A stretch of 64,000 nt of DNA from Lysobacter sp. K5869. Its GTDB lineage: Bacteria > Pseudomonadota > Gammaproteobacteria > Xanthomonadales > Xanthomonadaceae. The stretch spans positions 4,379,001 through 4,443,000 of the forward strand of contig NZ_CP072597.1 in NCBI RefSeq assembly GCF_018847975.1, read 5' to 3'. Numbering within the stretch: position 1 is the first letter of the stretch; each line of letters begins with the position of its first letter. This document shows positions 39,956 to 48,228 of the stretch, one piece after another. A model generated the notes under the pieces. The model saw only the letters and a program-made list of their open reading frames with translations, had not been told where the DNA came from and did not search any database. The position numbers were made by a program, and so were the translations under genes.

Positions 39956-40327
39956 ATGACCAACGCGCCTCATCAAGAATTCGCGAACCGGCTGCACCAG
40001 GCCCTGGATTTCTCCGGCTTCGCCAAGGGACGCGCCCGCACCGGCGCCCTGTCCTCCTATTACGACGTCAGCCGCGAGACCGCGCGCAAATGGCTGGTCG
40101 GCCTGGCCCTGCCCGAACTCGAGCGGATGCTGCAGATCGCCGTGCAGCAGCACGTCAGCTTCGAATGGCTGGCCACCGGCCGCGGCACCATCGAAGGCAA
40201 ATCGCTGTCGGTGCGCGAGAACGCGGCCAAGTACAGCGATCCCGACGAGCTGCGGCTGATGGGCCTGATGCGCAAGCTCTCGCGCAAGAAGCGGCGCGCG
40301 CTGATCGAGTTGCTCGACGGCAACTGA
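39956..40327 (+). CDS. CI-like XRE-family repressor domain protein, 123 aa
   Basis: EFANRLHQALDFSGFAKGRARTGALSSYYDVSRETARKWLVGLALPEL is a phage-repressor-type HTH (recognition region about 34-48), and HVSFEWLATGRG (66-77) is the segment that follows it in CI-type proteins. No LexA/CI peptidase domain follows, so it is not self-cleaving. The C-terminus (LMRKLSRKKRRALIELLDGN) is a basic helix. The start is taken at 39956; an ATG at 39866 would add 30 unconserved residues. It lies 120 bp upstream of ssrA on the same strand and opposite to the Cro-like gene. Confidence 0.7.
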   Translation: MTNAPHQEFANRLHQALDFSGFAKGRARTGALSSYYDVSRETARKWLVGLALPELERMLQIAVQQHVSFEWLATGRGTIEGKSLSVRENAAKYSDPDELRLMGLMRKLSRKKRRALIELLDGN

Positions 40328-40392
40328 GCCGTTTCGCGGGCGGGTTCGCGCCGTCCCGCCTGAGCATCGCCCCACCGCCGCATGCGCCGGGC

Positions 40393-40420
40393 TTGAGAAC
40401 CGGCGCGCAGCCCCTATACT
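40393..40420 (+). promoter_or_regulatory. Putative sigma-70 promoter of ssrA
   Basis: TTGAGA (40393-40398), 16-bp spacer, TATACT (40415-40420). Expected start near 40427, leaving a 5' leader of about 22 nt for RNase P to remove. Confidence 0.75.
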
Positions 40421-40448
40421 GAACAGGTCAGCGATACATGCAGTTCCC

Positions 40449-40802
40449 GGGGGTGCACTGGCTTCGACGGGGGTCGCGAAATCGCCTGGCGCATGCCGAG
40501 GGGGTAGCTTTCCTCGTAAATCCAGCTGCAAAACTCTAGTTGCCAACGACGACAACTACGCTCTCGCCGCTTAAGGCGTAAGCCCCGAAACTGCTTGTGT
40601 CCGTGCTCGCAGCGTAGGGTCACTATCACGGAATCGCCGGGAGCGGCCGCCTGCCAGCTCCCGTTCAACCTATAGCAGGCTGGTCCTTGGATGCGCTTCG
40701 CGCGCCGTGCTGTCCCGGGACGAGATCTAACGGAGCGCTAAGCATGTAGTGCCGGGGATGGAGTGCCTTCGGACGGCGGTTCGATTCCGCCCACCTCCAC
40801 CA
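40449..40802 (+). ncRNA. ssrA: Transfer-messenger RNA (tmRNA)
   Basis: The 5' end GGGGGTG pairs with CACCTCC near the 3' end (one G-U), followed by discriminator A and encoded CCA; the tRNA-like part ends with GGTTCGATTCCGC T-loop sequence. CTGGCTTCGACG is the conserved 5' segment. The reading frame from 40542 gives ANDDNYALAA then TAA (40572), the proteolysis tag. One-piece, 354 nt, normal size. It works with SmpB (35733-36242) to free stalled ribosomes. Confidence 0.97.
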
Positions 40803-41133
40803 ACAAGCCGCTCTTCCCGGAGCGCAGAACAAGCCGGAGCCCCGCAACGGGCTCCGGCTTTTTCGTTTTCGCGCCGCATGCGCGGGTTCGCGCGAGCGCC
40901 GCGTCGCATTTTTTGCCCGCATCGATCGCGCCGTCCGCGCCGCTGCGGATCCGTGCGCGCGGTTGGCTATCGATAACATGCGGCACGTCAAAGTCGAATA
41001 TGAACGCGGTCGCGATAATGACGCGGCCGGCCTTTGCACAGGCCCGCTTCCCCGGCGGCGGCGCTCGATCGAGCGGCCGCGCGCCCATCGCGCCCTCCCC
41101 CAGCGGCACAACGCTACAAGAGACACGCACACC
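40803..41133. other. Spacer between ssrA and the 479-aa gene
   Basis: Holds the ssrA terminator and a stretch with more A+T (40970-41020, e.g. CTATCGATAACATG) that is likely the promoter of the next gene. No integrase, attachment-site duplicate of the ssrA 3' end or small gene was seen. Confidence 0.5.
40831..40867 (+). terminator. Intrinsic terminator of ssrA
   Basis: AAGCCGGAGCCC, loop CGCAAC, GGGCTCCGGCTT: perfect 12-bp stem, then TTTCGTTTT. Confidence 0.93.
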
Positions 41134-42573
41134 ATGCCCCAAAACAATCAAGCCATGCAGCTGGACGAGAAACGGATGTACCGGATCTTGCTGGACAGCG
41201 AGACATCGATCTACCCGGACAAAAAGCTCGCGAAAGCGCTGGGCGAAGAAAAAATCAAGCTTGCGGCGTTCAAGAACCACGACCTGAGCGACGATCTGAA
41301 GGAGTCGCTTTGCGCGGTGAAGAGCGACAAGACCCGGGTCGCGGTGCTGTCGGCGCTGAAGTTGACCGACAAGGAAGTCATCGAGAAAAAGATTTCGCAG
41401 ACCTTCCGCCGCGAACACGACGGCGCCGCGGACGTCGCCGAAATCGTCAACAGCGATCTGTTCAAGGACCGGGTCAAGACGCCCGTCGCGCCGGAGACGG
41501 CGATGGACAAGATGGCCCAGATTTCCAGCGAAAATCTCCAGCGACTGCGCGATCAGCGCGACGACTACAGCAAGCAGCTCCACGCCATCCCGCGCGGCGC
41601 GCAGTACGCGGAGCTCGCGGCGAAATTCCACGACATCGCGGCGGAGAAATACCGCAATGGCGACGCCACCCACGCCACCAACACCGCGGTCGCCAACAAC
41701 ATCCTGTGCACCAGCGATCGCGGCCACATCCGCGATTTCGCGGCGTCGGTGTCCAACAACAAGGAAACGGGCGCGAAGCTGACCAATACCGCGGAAACCA
41801 ATACCCGCCTGCTGAAATCCCACGACTACGTCTTCTTCAACGTCTATCCCGACCTGTACGACGACAAGAAGAACGAATTGCGCGGATCGACCCGCTACCT
41901 GAAGAGCGAGCCGGGAATGAAAGATTCCAAGGAAGCGCCCGACGCGCGCTCCTATTCCTACACCCTGCCCGACCTGATCAAGGACGCCAAGGGCCCGGTG
42001 CTGATCGCGCTGCGCGATCCGGTCTATCCGGCCGGCGGCACCACCTCGGGGTCGGAAGAAATCAGCAAGCGCCTGGGTCAGGGCATCGCCGAAGCCGGCA
42101 ACTACACCCAGTCGCCGGGCAAGGCGGTGCGCGACATCGGCACGGTCAAGGACGTCTACGAATCGCACCAGAACTTCTTCGTCGGCAAGGACGCGGTCGA
42201 AGCGCTGGCCCTCAACGCGCAGGTCGGCGTCCTGAAAACCTTCGTCGGCATGCGCGGCCTGTCGAACAACGATCCGAACCGCTACACCGACCAGGAACTC
42301 CAGTTCCACGGCAAGGTGAGCGGCGCGGTCAACGGCGATGTACACAAGCCGCACGACGACAAATCGCAAGCCGCTTACCGCGACGACAAGACCCTGGAGG
42401 TGCTGAAGATGTACCAGTACCCGCAGCTGATGGTCTCCGGCTCGGTCAACATCGACAAGGCCGTCGTCTTCGATCCCAAGCAGCACGCCAGGAACGCCGA
42501 GCAAACCGCGACGTCTACGCAGCAGCAAGAACAGGCGCGGACGCAGGAAAATCGCCAGGCGATGCGGATGTAA
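41134..42573 (+). CDS. Unrecognised 479-aa protein, possibly ADP-ribosyltransferase-like effector
   Basis: I do not recognise the family. It is soluble, polar and Lys/Asp-rich, with no signal peptide or membrane segment, and a Gln/Arg-rich disordered tail (about 450-479). The N-terminal 150 residues are helical. THATNTAVANNIL (179-191), DYVFFNVY (231-238) and DQELQFHGKVSG (386-397) have the order and spacing of the H-x-T / F-F / E-x-Q-x-H-G landmarks of some ADP-ribosyltransferase-fold toxins; this is a weak inference. Hand counts of two 60-base pieces near the 5' end give 57% and 50% G+C against about 70% around, suggesting transfer. The start at 41134 follows AAGAG at 41118; a strong hairpin follows the stop. 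It is monocistronic. Confidence 0.6.
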   Translation: MPQNNQAMQLDEKRMYRILLDSETSIYPDKKLAKALGEEKIKLAAFKNHDLSDDLKESLCAVKSDKTRVAVLSALKLTDKEVIEKKISQTFRREHDGAADVAEIVNSDLFKDRVKTPVAPETAMDKMAQISSENLQRLRDQRDDYSKQLHAIPRGAQYAELAAKFHDIAAEKYRNGDATHATNTAVANNILCTSDRGHIRDFAASVSNNKETGAKLTNTAETNTRLLKSHDYVFFNVYPDLYDDKKNELRGSTRYLKSEPGMKDSKEAPDARSYSYTLPDLIKDAKGPVLIALRDPVYPAGGTTSGSEEISKRLGQGIAEAGNYTQSPGKAVRDIGTVKDVYESHQNFFVGKDAVEALALNAQVGVLKTFVGMRGLSNNDPNRYTDQELQFHGKVSGAVNGDVHKPHDDKSQAAYRDDKTLEVLKMYQYPQLMVSGSVNIDKAVVFDPKQHARNAEQTATSTQQQEQARTQENRQAMRM

Positions 42574-42625
42574 AGCGCCGCGAGCCGGAGGCCGCGCCGC
42601 GGCGTCCGGTTTTTCGGCGCGGCAA

Positions 42626-42657
42626 CGAAACAGGCCGGCATACGCCGGCCTGTTTCG
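42626..42657. terminator. Hairpin terminator downstream of the 479-aa gene
   Basis: CGAAACAGGCCGGC, loop ATAC, GCCGGCCTGTTTCG: perfect 14-bp stem. The U-run is inside the stem (TGTTTCG), so it may act in both directions, also for the 71-aa gene on the other strand. Confidence 0.75.
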
Positions 42658-42730
42658 TCGAGGAACCTATCGTCCGGCCGCCGCGCCCTCGCGGGGCGTC
42701 GCGCGCGGACCCGTCGCGAGCGGCGAGCGC

Positions 42731-42946
42731 TTACTCGTCCTCGCCTTCCTCTTCGTCTTCTTCCTCTTCTTCGTCCTCGTCTTCCTCGTCCTCATACGGC
42801 AGACCCAACGAGTACCGCAGCCACGGCTCGCCGCCGGCCTTGGTGCCGGGGGCCACGGCGAGGACGACCCAGCCGTCCTGCAGGCGCTGGTTCACTTCCT
42901 GCACGTCGTCGATTTGCACCACTTCACCGATGGTTTCCAGATCCAC
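42731..42946 (-). CDS. Small acidic protein, 71 aa
   Basis: GTG start at 42946 with AGGAG about 9 nt upstream. The N-terminal 50 residues (TIGEVVQIDDVQEVNQRLQDGWVVLAVAPG) look like a small beta-alpha domain of hypothetical proteins; the C-terminal 20 residues are almost all Glu/Asp. Cytoplasmic. Function unknown; the tail might mimic nucleic acid or bind cations. Confidence 0.7.
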   Translation of the reverse strand: MDLETIGEVVQIDDVQEVNQRLQDGWVVLAVAPGTKAGGEPWLRYSLGLPYEDEEDEDEEEEEDEEEGEDE

Positions 42947-43019
42947 GTGTCGTTCGCTCCTGAGTGGGAGCGCGAAGCATACGGCAGGCGGCGGCGCGCG
43001 GTAAGGCGGCCGGCGGCGC

Positions 43020-43511
43020 TCAACGCGTTGCGGTGTTCGCGGGTTGCGGCGCGGGGTCTTCGCATTGGCGCTTGAGCGCGGGCAAGGCCAGTTCCCAGTA
43101 GTAGGTCAAGTGGCCGTAGATCGCGTAGTCGGACAGGTTGCTCAAGGTCAGCCGCAGCTGCGTGCCGGCGCCGGCGGGTTCGAGGTCGAAGCGGAAGACC
43201 GCGTGGTGCTCGGGCGCGTCGGGCAGCGCGCGGCGCGAAAGCGAACTGTAGTGGGTGTATTCGAGCAGAAGCGGCGGCGCGAACGCACGCACGCGGCCGG
43301 TGTTGACGAAGCGCAGGCGGCCGTGGAGCGTGCCGGCGATGCGGATCGGGCCGTCGACGCGCCAGTCGGTGTCCAGCTGCAGCGGTTCGTCGGACATCCA
43401 GCGCGGGGCGAGATCGCGGTCGGTGAGCGCGCGCCATACCGCCGACGGCGGCGCGGCGATGTCGATGCGCTTGATCACCGGATCGGGATAGTCGGCGGGA
43501 GTGGGCTGCAT
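43020..43511 (-). CDS. SRPBCC-family (AHSA1/START-like) protein, 163 aa
   Basis: VIKRIDIAAPPSAVWRALTDRDLAPRWMSDEPLQLD is the usual first strand-helix of Bet v1/AHSA1 proteins, and the C-terminal long helix YGHLTYYWELALPALKRQCE closes the cavity. The start at 43511 is chosen because the longer open frame (to 43652) runs through the terminator hairpin at 43607-43634. Ligand unknown. Confidence 0.7.
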   Translation of the reverse strand: MQPTPADYPDPVIKRIDIAAPPSAVWRALTDRDLAPRWMSDEPLQLDTDWRVDGPIRIAGTLHGRLRFVNTGRVRAFAPPLLLEYTHYSSLSRRALPDAPEHHAVFRFDLEPAGAGTQLRLTLSNLSDYAIYGHLTYYWELALPALKRQCEDPAPQPANTATR

Positions 43512-43606
43512 GGGCGATGGCGCGTGGGAGGGTGCATCATCTTGCGCCGATGCGCGGGCTCGGCAAGTGCCGTGCGCTGGACGGAGCATCGCGGAAAAGG
43601 AGCGGT

Positions 43607-43634
43607 AAAACGCTCCATCGGACTGGAGCGTTTT
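43607..43634 (-). terminator. Intrinsic terminator (serves the 346-aa gene on the minus strand)
   Basis: AAAACGCTCCA, loop TCGGAC, TGGAGCGTTTT: perfect 11-bp stem with A/T ends, about 107 bp after the 43742 stop on the minus strand. Symmetric, so bidirectional in principle. Confidence 0.85.
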
Positions 43635-43741
43635 TCCGTCGATGAAGCTCACCGCGATGTCGATCTAAACCGCCGCGACCGGCCGGCCGAACGAACGCTC
43701 GTCGCCCGATCGCGAACCCAACGCCCCACCCCACCGCGCCG

Positions 43742-44782
43742 CTACGATTTCGCGCAGCTCTCGCCCTGCTTGTCGGCGTACCAGATCGATCGCCGCGCGC
43801 GGTCGTAGGCCATATCGGCCGAACGCGGCAGCAACTGCTCGGCGTTGACCGGATCGGCGCCGCTGGCGTAGGCGCGCTCGATCCGCTGCAGCTCGTCCAG
43901 CCCCGACAAGGCCGGCACCAGCCATTGCCGCAACCGTTCGATTCCGCAGCTGGCGCGGCGCGTTTCCAGATCGCCGATGGCCGCGCGGATGCGCGCGCTG
44001 GCGTCGCCGCGCAGCCCGGGCGCGCGCTCGAACGCGATCGGCGCGGCCTTGTAGGCGTCGCCGGTGGCTTCGCTGCCCAGATCGGAGGGGCGCTCGTGCA
44101 GCGCGGGATTGAAGCGCACCGGCGGCGGCGGCCGCGCCACGACTTCCTGCACCTGTTTGCGCCCCGGCAGCTTGTCGGCGATTTTCTTCAGGCGTTTGTT
44201 GAGGTTGTTGACCAAGGCCTCGCCGAGGGTGCCGTCGCTGACCCAGCCGCCCTGCGGCGGAATCGGATTGACGCGCTCGAACGCGTTCTTGACCTTGAGC
44301 GCGTTGGGGTCCTGGTCGCTGCCCGGGATGTAGGTCTTGCGCTTCATCGGGTCGAAGTCGGGATTCGCGGCGAGCGCGACGCGGCCTTCGGCGGTGTAGA
44401 GGCGCGCGGAGGGCGCGGGTTTGTCCGGCGCGGTTTTGCCGGTCGCGGATTTATCGGGTGCGCTCTGGTTGTCCGCGACGCGCGCGGCGGCCGGCGCGGG
44501 CGTCGTCGGTGCGGTCGACGCCGTCTTCGTGCGCGGCGCCGGCGTGAGCGGCGGCGATGTTTCGCGTTGCGGCGGCGGCGCCTCTTCCGCCGTCGCCGGC
44601 TCGGGCTGCGCGCGCGGCGCCGGCGCGATGCGTTCGATCAACACCACGTCCAATTCCGGCGCGGGCGGCAACGGCGGCGGCACGCGCAGCAGCAGCCAGG
44701 CCATGAACGCGGTCGACGCCAACGCGACCGCGGCGGCGGCGAGGCGTAACGGCAATTCGGGCGATGACTCGTCGGCGTACAT
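43742..44782 (-). CDS. Membrane-anchored proline-rich protein of unknown function, 346 aa
   Basis: Short cytoplasmic N-terminus (MYADESSPELPLR), one TM helix (about 12-34), then a TonB-like Pro/Ala/Lys-rich linker (about 35-120: PPPQRETSPPLTPAPR etc.) and a periplasmic globular part with KRKTYIPGSDQDPNAL, TLGEALVNNLNKRLKKIADKLPG and a Cys-containing C-terminal helix pair. It lacks a clear TonB C-terminal motif. The start at 44782 is the ATG before the TM helix; the Arg-rich upstream frame looks noncoding. Function unknown. Confidence 0.7.
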   Translation of the reverse strand: MYADESSPELPLRLAAAAVALASTAFMAWLLLRVPPPLPPAPELDVVLIERIAPAPRAQPEPATAEEAPPPQRETSPPLTPAPRTKTASTAPTTPAPAAARVADNQSAPDKSATGKTAPDKPAPSARLYTAEGRVALAANPDFDPMKRKTYIPGSDQDPNALKVKNAFERVNPIPPQGGWVSDGTLGEALVNNLNKRLKKIADKLPGRKQVQEVVARPPPPVRFNPALHERPSDLGSEATGDAYKAAPIAFERAPGLRGDASARIRAAIGDLETRRASCGIERLRQWLVPALSGLDELQRIERAYASGADPVNAEQLLPRSADMAYDRARRSIWYADKQGESCAKS

Positions 44783-45315
44783 GCATCCTGCTCGGAAAAC
44801 CGCCGGCGACGCACGCGGCGCGGCGCTCGCGGCCGACTGGGCGGGCACGAGCGCTCGCCGGCGCGCTGCGGCTGCGGCGAAACGGACGCGGGCCGCGCGC
44901 TGCGCGATCCGCGGTCCCGGTGCGCGGCGACGGGGGCCGCGGCGAAACGCCGGCGATGAAGAACGCAGTCGCGAAGAGCGCGCTCGTTCGAGCGCGCCGG
45001 TCGGCGCGCGTCGAACCGAACGCGCTCGCGAACCTCGCTTCGCGATATCACTCGGGCGCAAGCGCGCAGTGAACCGCATCCGCGACGCTCGCGCTTGCGA
45101 ACACCGCACCGGCGATGCCGGCGGCTCGCTGCGCGCGCGGATCGGGTCGAGGCGACGATAGCGAGGCGCCTGGGCGCAGGAGAATTAAATTTCCGTTGCT
45201 CGCGCGACGACGGCGAGAACGGTGTAGCTCGCGTTCACGAAGCGGCGACGCGCGCCGTCGTGTTGGTGCGCGAATGCCGGCCGCGCGCGTCGCGCGGCCG
45301 ACTCGTTCGCCGCGC
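44783..45315. other. 533-bp gene-free, very G+C-rich stretch
   Basis: Frames here give only Arg/Ala-rich peptides. An inverted repeat GCGCGCTCG-TT-CGAGCGCGC lies at 44978-44997. A+T islands at 45045-45053 (GCGATATCA) and 45180-45194 (AGAATTAAATTTC) could be promoter elements. Nothing else is seen. Confidence 0.5.
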
Positions 45316-45771
45316 TCAGCGGCGGCGGAACGCCGGCACCAGCGCGCCTTCGGCGAGCTTGCCGCTGGCCTTCCACACCACCGTGCCGGGCGGGAACTCT
45401 TCGCTGCGCGCGTACGCGGCGACTTGCGCGCCGAGCACCTTGGTCGCGGCGGCGCTGGCCGGGTTCCAGGCGAACACGCCTTGCTTGCCGTACCAGACCA
45501 CTGGCGTGGTGACGTCCAGGCGGGTGTCCGGGCACAGCGCGTAGCCGCGCGATTCCAGCACCTTGAGCGCGGCGGCCGGCACCGCCAGCACGCCGGGGCG
45601 GGTGCGCGCGTCGGAATGCTCGGGGCAGGTCTCGGCCGAACGCGCCAGCGCGGCGGTGTAGGCCGCGTTGTCCTTGGCCGGCGCGGCACGGCGCTTCTGC
45701 GCTTCGGCGTGGGGGGCGAGGATGAGCAACAGCCCCAGGCTGGATCCGAGGATGCGCGACTTGCAATTCAT
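45316..45771 (-). CDS. Exported protein of unknown function, 151 aa
   Basis: Signal peptide at 1-24 (CKSRILGSSLGLLLILAPHAEAQ), then a mature region with two cysteines (in SAETCPEH and GYALCPDT) that may form a disulfide. VWYGKQGVFAWNPASAA and ARSEEFPPGTVVWKASGK suggest a small beta-rich domain. GGAG 5-6 nt before the ATG at 45771. Not recognised. Confidence 0.7.
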   Translation of the reverse strand: MNCKSRILGSSLGLLLILAPHAEAQKRRAAPAKDNAAYTAALARSAETCPEHSDARTRPGVLAVPAAALKVLESRGYALCPDTRLDVTTPVVWYGKQGVFAWNPASAAATKVLGAQVAAYARSEEFPPGTVVWKASGKLAEGALVPAFRRR

Positions 45772-46042
45772 GACGACTCCGAAAGCGAAACGTGAGGGCG
45801 CGAAGCAGCGGGGCCGGCGGGACCGCGCCGGCGGCAGGCTGTTCAGCCGCGCAGCATAGCAACCGGGAGTGTGCGATTTCGTGTCCACTGCAAGGTCTGA
45901 CGGGCGCGGACCGATCCGGCGGCCCGCCGCCGATCCCGCGGCGAGATCAGTATTCCGCACCCCGGTCGCAGACCCCGCGACCCTCGCCCGCCAAACTGAA
46001 TCCGGGGCGAGCCGACCCGGCGCGCAAGTATCGTTTTGAGCT

Positions 46043-46720
46043 ATGATCCGTCCAGATCCAGACGAACCGACCGACGTGAGCAAAACCGCCAAGCCGTCCG
46101 CCCCGGCCAAGGGCGCCGCCAAGACCGCCGCCAAAACGCCCGCCCGCGGCCGCGCCGCGACCCGCGAAGGACACGCCCAACGCGGCGTGCGCGACGCCGC
46201 CGCGTACCCGTCCCCCGCCGCCAAGCGCGGGCTGTCGGTGCGCGAAACGCCCTCGCCCGCCTACGCCGAAGCGCCGGCCACGCTCAGCGGCTACGTCGAT
46301 TACCTGCGCGAGGCCACCCCGCTGCAGCGGGTCGAGGCCGAGCGCGAAGGCGTGCCGGCGCGCATGGTCAAGCACATGGCCAGCGACATGGACCTGCCGG
46401 CGGTGCGCATGTTCGACATCCTCGGCATCGCCAAGGCCACCGCCGAGGCCAAGGCCGCGCAGCAGGCGCGCATCACCGGCGCCAGCGGCCAGGCCGCGCT
46501 GGGCTTGATCCATCTGCTCGGCATCGCCCGCGACATCGTCGACGACAGCACCGACCCGGCCGCCGCCGGCTTCGACGCGGCGCGTTGGCTGGGCCAGTGG
46601 ATCGAGCAGCCGCAGGCCGCGCTCGGCGGGCAGAAGCCGGCCGACCTGCTCGACACGCCGACCGGCCTGAGCGTGGTCGCGCGCCTGCTCGGCGCGCTGG
46701 CCAGCGGCGCCTACCAATGA
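46043..46720 (+). CDS. Xre/MbcA/ParS-type antitoxin, 225 aa
   Basis: The C-terminal part (about 150-225) matches the MbcA/ParS toxin-binding domain: GFDAARWLGQWIEQPQAALGGQKPADLLDTPTGLSVVARLLGALASGAY. The middle part (about 80-145) holds the Xre-like HTH (REGVPARMVKHMASDMDLPAVRMFDILGI). The first 75 residues are an Ala/Lys/Pro-rich basic tail not usual in the family; a GTG at 46076 is an alternative start. It precedes the RES-domain toxin by 34 bp and should neutralise it and autoregulate. Confidence 0.85.
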   Translation: MIRPDPDEPTDVSKTAKPSAPAKGAAKTAAKTPARGRAATREGHAQRGVRDAAAYPSPAAKRGLSVRETPSPAYAEAPATLSGYVDYLREATPLQRVEAEREGVPARMVKHMASDMDLPAVRMFDILGIAKATAEAKAAQQARITGASGQAALGLIHLLGIARDIVDDSTDPAAAGFDAARWLGQWIEQPQAALGGQKPADLLDTPTGLSVVARLLGALASGAYQ

Positions 46721-46754
46721 CCCGCCGCGACGGCGCACGCGCGGAGGCGGGCCG

Positions 46755-47234
46755 ATGGTGAAGCTGTGGCGCATCGCCGGCGAAACCCGCGCCTACCGCG
46801 CCGACGACATGAGCGGTGCCGGCGCGGCCAAGTTCCCCGGCCGCTGGAACGACGAAGGCCAGCGCGTGCTCTACACCGCCACCTCGCTGGCGCTGGCCGC
46901 GCTGGAAACGGCGGCTTACGTCGACGCCCACGGCTTGCCGTTGAACCGGCACGTGGTGTCGATCGAAGTGCCGGCGTCGGTGTGGAAAGCGCGCATCCAA
47001 CTCGCCGCGGCCGACCTGCCCGGCGGCTGGGACGCGGTGCCGGCCGGCTTGGCCAGCGTGCGCATCGGCGCGCAGTGGCTGCGCGGCGGCGACTCGGCGA
47101 TCTTGCTGGTGCCGTCGGTGATCGTGCCGGAGGAGTACAACGCGCTGATCAATCCCGAACACCGCGACGCGAAGAAGCTGCGGGCGACGGCGGGGCGGAA
47201 GTTTCAGTACAACGTGGTGTTTCGCGCGCCGTGA
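46755..47234 (+). CDS. RES-domain toxin, 159 aa
   Basis: RES toxins degrade NAD+. The name-giving residues are present: R30 in FPGRWN, E51 in LAALETAAY and S121 in LVPSVIVPEEYN; the C-terminal INPEHRDAKKLRATAGRKFQYN is also typical. Full length, so probably active. GGAGG at 46742-46746 is its ribosome binding site. Pair with the upstream Xre/MbcA antitoxin is a type II system. Confidence 0.9.
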   Translation: MVKLWRIAGETRAYRADDMSGAGAAKFPGRWNDEGQRVLYTATSLALAALETAAYVDAHGLPLNRHVVSIEVPASVWKARIQLAAADLPGGWDAVPAGLASVRIGAQWLRGGDSAILLVPSVIVPEEYNALINPEHRDAKKLRATAGRKFQYNVVFRAP

Positions 47235-47269
47235 GGCGAAGCGAGCCGCAGGCTTCGGCGTCCGCTTTT

Positions 47270-47292
47270 GTAGGAGCGGCGTAAGCCGCGAC
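47270..47292. repeat. Interspersed palindromic repeat, copy (head orientation)
   Basis: GTAGGAGCGGC-GTAA-GCCGCGAC after the RES toxin gene. It faces an inverted copy at 47412-47433, so a 120-bp stem-loop could form. Confidence 0.75.
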
Positions 47293-47411
47293 CCACCGCA
47301 GCGGTTCGGTTCCACACCTCGCTCCGAAGCCCGGCGGTTTAGCGATTTGGCTCCGAAACGACGATTGGCCAAGCTTCGGCAGGAACGCTTTCGTAAATCG
47401 CTGCGGTTGGA

Positions 47412-47433
47412 TCGCGGCTTGCGCCGCTCCTAC
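47412..47433. repeat. Interspersed palindromic repeat, inverted copy
   Basis: TCGCGGCTTGCGCCGCTCC then TAC, reverse orientation relative to 47270-47292. Confidence 0.75.
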
Positions 47434-47458
47434 AGGGTGCTGCCGCGGCGTGGTGAAT

Positions 47459-47492
47459 CGCCGATACGTTCCGCCGGCGAAACGTATCGGCG
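47459..47492. terminator. 12-bp inverted repeat after the DUF4166 gene
   Basis: CGCCGATACGTT, 10-nt spacer, AACGTATCGGCG, perfect. It lies 17 bp after the DUF4166 stop (minus strand). No U-tract; terminator role is inferred from position. Confidence 0.5.
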
Positions 47493-47508
47493 GTCGGATG
47501 CCTTCGAC

Positions 47509-48228
47509 TCAACCGCGCATCCGCTGAAACCGCCCTTCCTGATGGAACAACGGCCCGAACCACGGGTGCACGACATCGATGCTGACCTCGAACTGCTCGG
47601 CATCCAAATCGCGATGCACCAACACGAACCGGCCCGGCCACAGCGGCTTGGGCAACGGCAGGCGCACCCCGCGCCAATGCAGGAAGAAGCCGTTGTCGAC
47701 GAACACCAAGCGGTTCGGCAGCACTTCCAAGCGCACGCGCATGCCTAACCCGCCGCCGAAGCGTTCGAGCAACTCGCCGTCGCTGCTCAAGGTCATGCGC
47801 GAACGGAAGCTGAAAATTTCCTGGGCGAAGTGGTAGGTGCGGGTCTTGATCCAGCCCAGTTGGCGCTGCAGCGGTTCGACGTCGAAACGGAACGGCACGT
47901 CGTCGGCGTTGTGGTGCGGCAGCACCCGCGCGTAGCGGATCAGCCGCGCGAACAGCGCGCCCAGGCGGGTGCAGCGCACTTGCTGCATGTCGCCGACGTA
48001 TTCGGCCTGAGCCTGGCCGTCGGCGAGCGCGAAGCGCGCCTGGATATGCGGGTGCAGCAGCGCCCAGCGCGGGCCCAGCGCGGCCTTGAGCAGTTCGGCC
48101 AGATCGTGCGCGGCGGGGCGTTCGCCGTCGCCGCGGGCGATCGGGCGATCCGCCGCCACGGGCGCGACGGCGCGGGCGCCGGCGGCGTTCGCGCGCGCCG
48201 GCAGGTCAATGCGTTGCGACAGTTCCAT
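47509..48228 (-). CDS. DUF4166 domain protein, 239 aa
   Basis: Matches the DUF4166 family: LGPRWALLHPHIQARFAL, then the beta-rich FRFDVEPLQRQLGWIKTRTYHF, FSFRSRMTLSSDGELLERFGGGLGMRVRLEVL and NGFFLHWRGVRLPLPKPLWPGRF. Cytoplasmic, no signal peptide. Its start overlaps the end of the TIGR01777 gene by 23 bp, so it is the last gene of a three-gene operon. In other bacteria DUF4166 is often joined to a saccharopine-dehydrogenase-like or SDR protein. Function unknown. Confidence 0.82.
   Translation of the reverse strand: MELSQRIDLPARANAAGARAVAPVAADRPIARGDGERPAAHDLAELLKAALGPRWALLHPHIQARFALADGQAQAEYVGDMQQVRCTRLGALFARLIRYARVLPHHNADDVPFRFDVEPLQRQLGWIKTRTYHFAQEIFSFRSRMTLSSDGELLERFGGGLGMRVRLEVLPNRLVFVDNGFFLHWRGVRLPLPKPLWPGRFVLVHRDLDAEQFEVSIDVVHPWFGPLFHQEGRFQRMRG

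Noticed and set aside
40449..42660. Prophage or integrative element at ssrA
   Set aside because: No integrase and no second copy of the ssrA 3' end was found within the window; the low-G+C gene is reported on its own.
43512..43652. N-terminal extension of the SRPBCC protein to 43652
   Set aside because: The extension crosses a strong terminator hairpin (43607-43634) and shows no conserved residues.
44783..45109. Upstream extension of the 346-aa membrane protein
   Set aside because: The open frame is Arg/Ala-rich and lies before the natural Met-TM start; typical of chance open frames in G+C-rich DNA.
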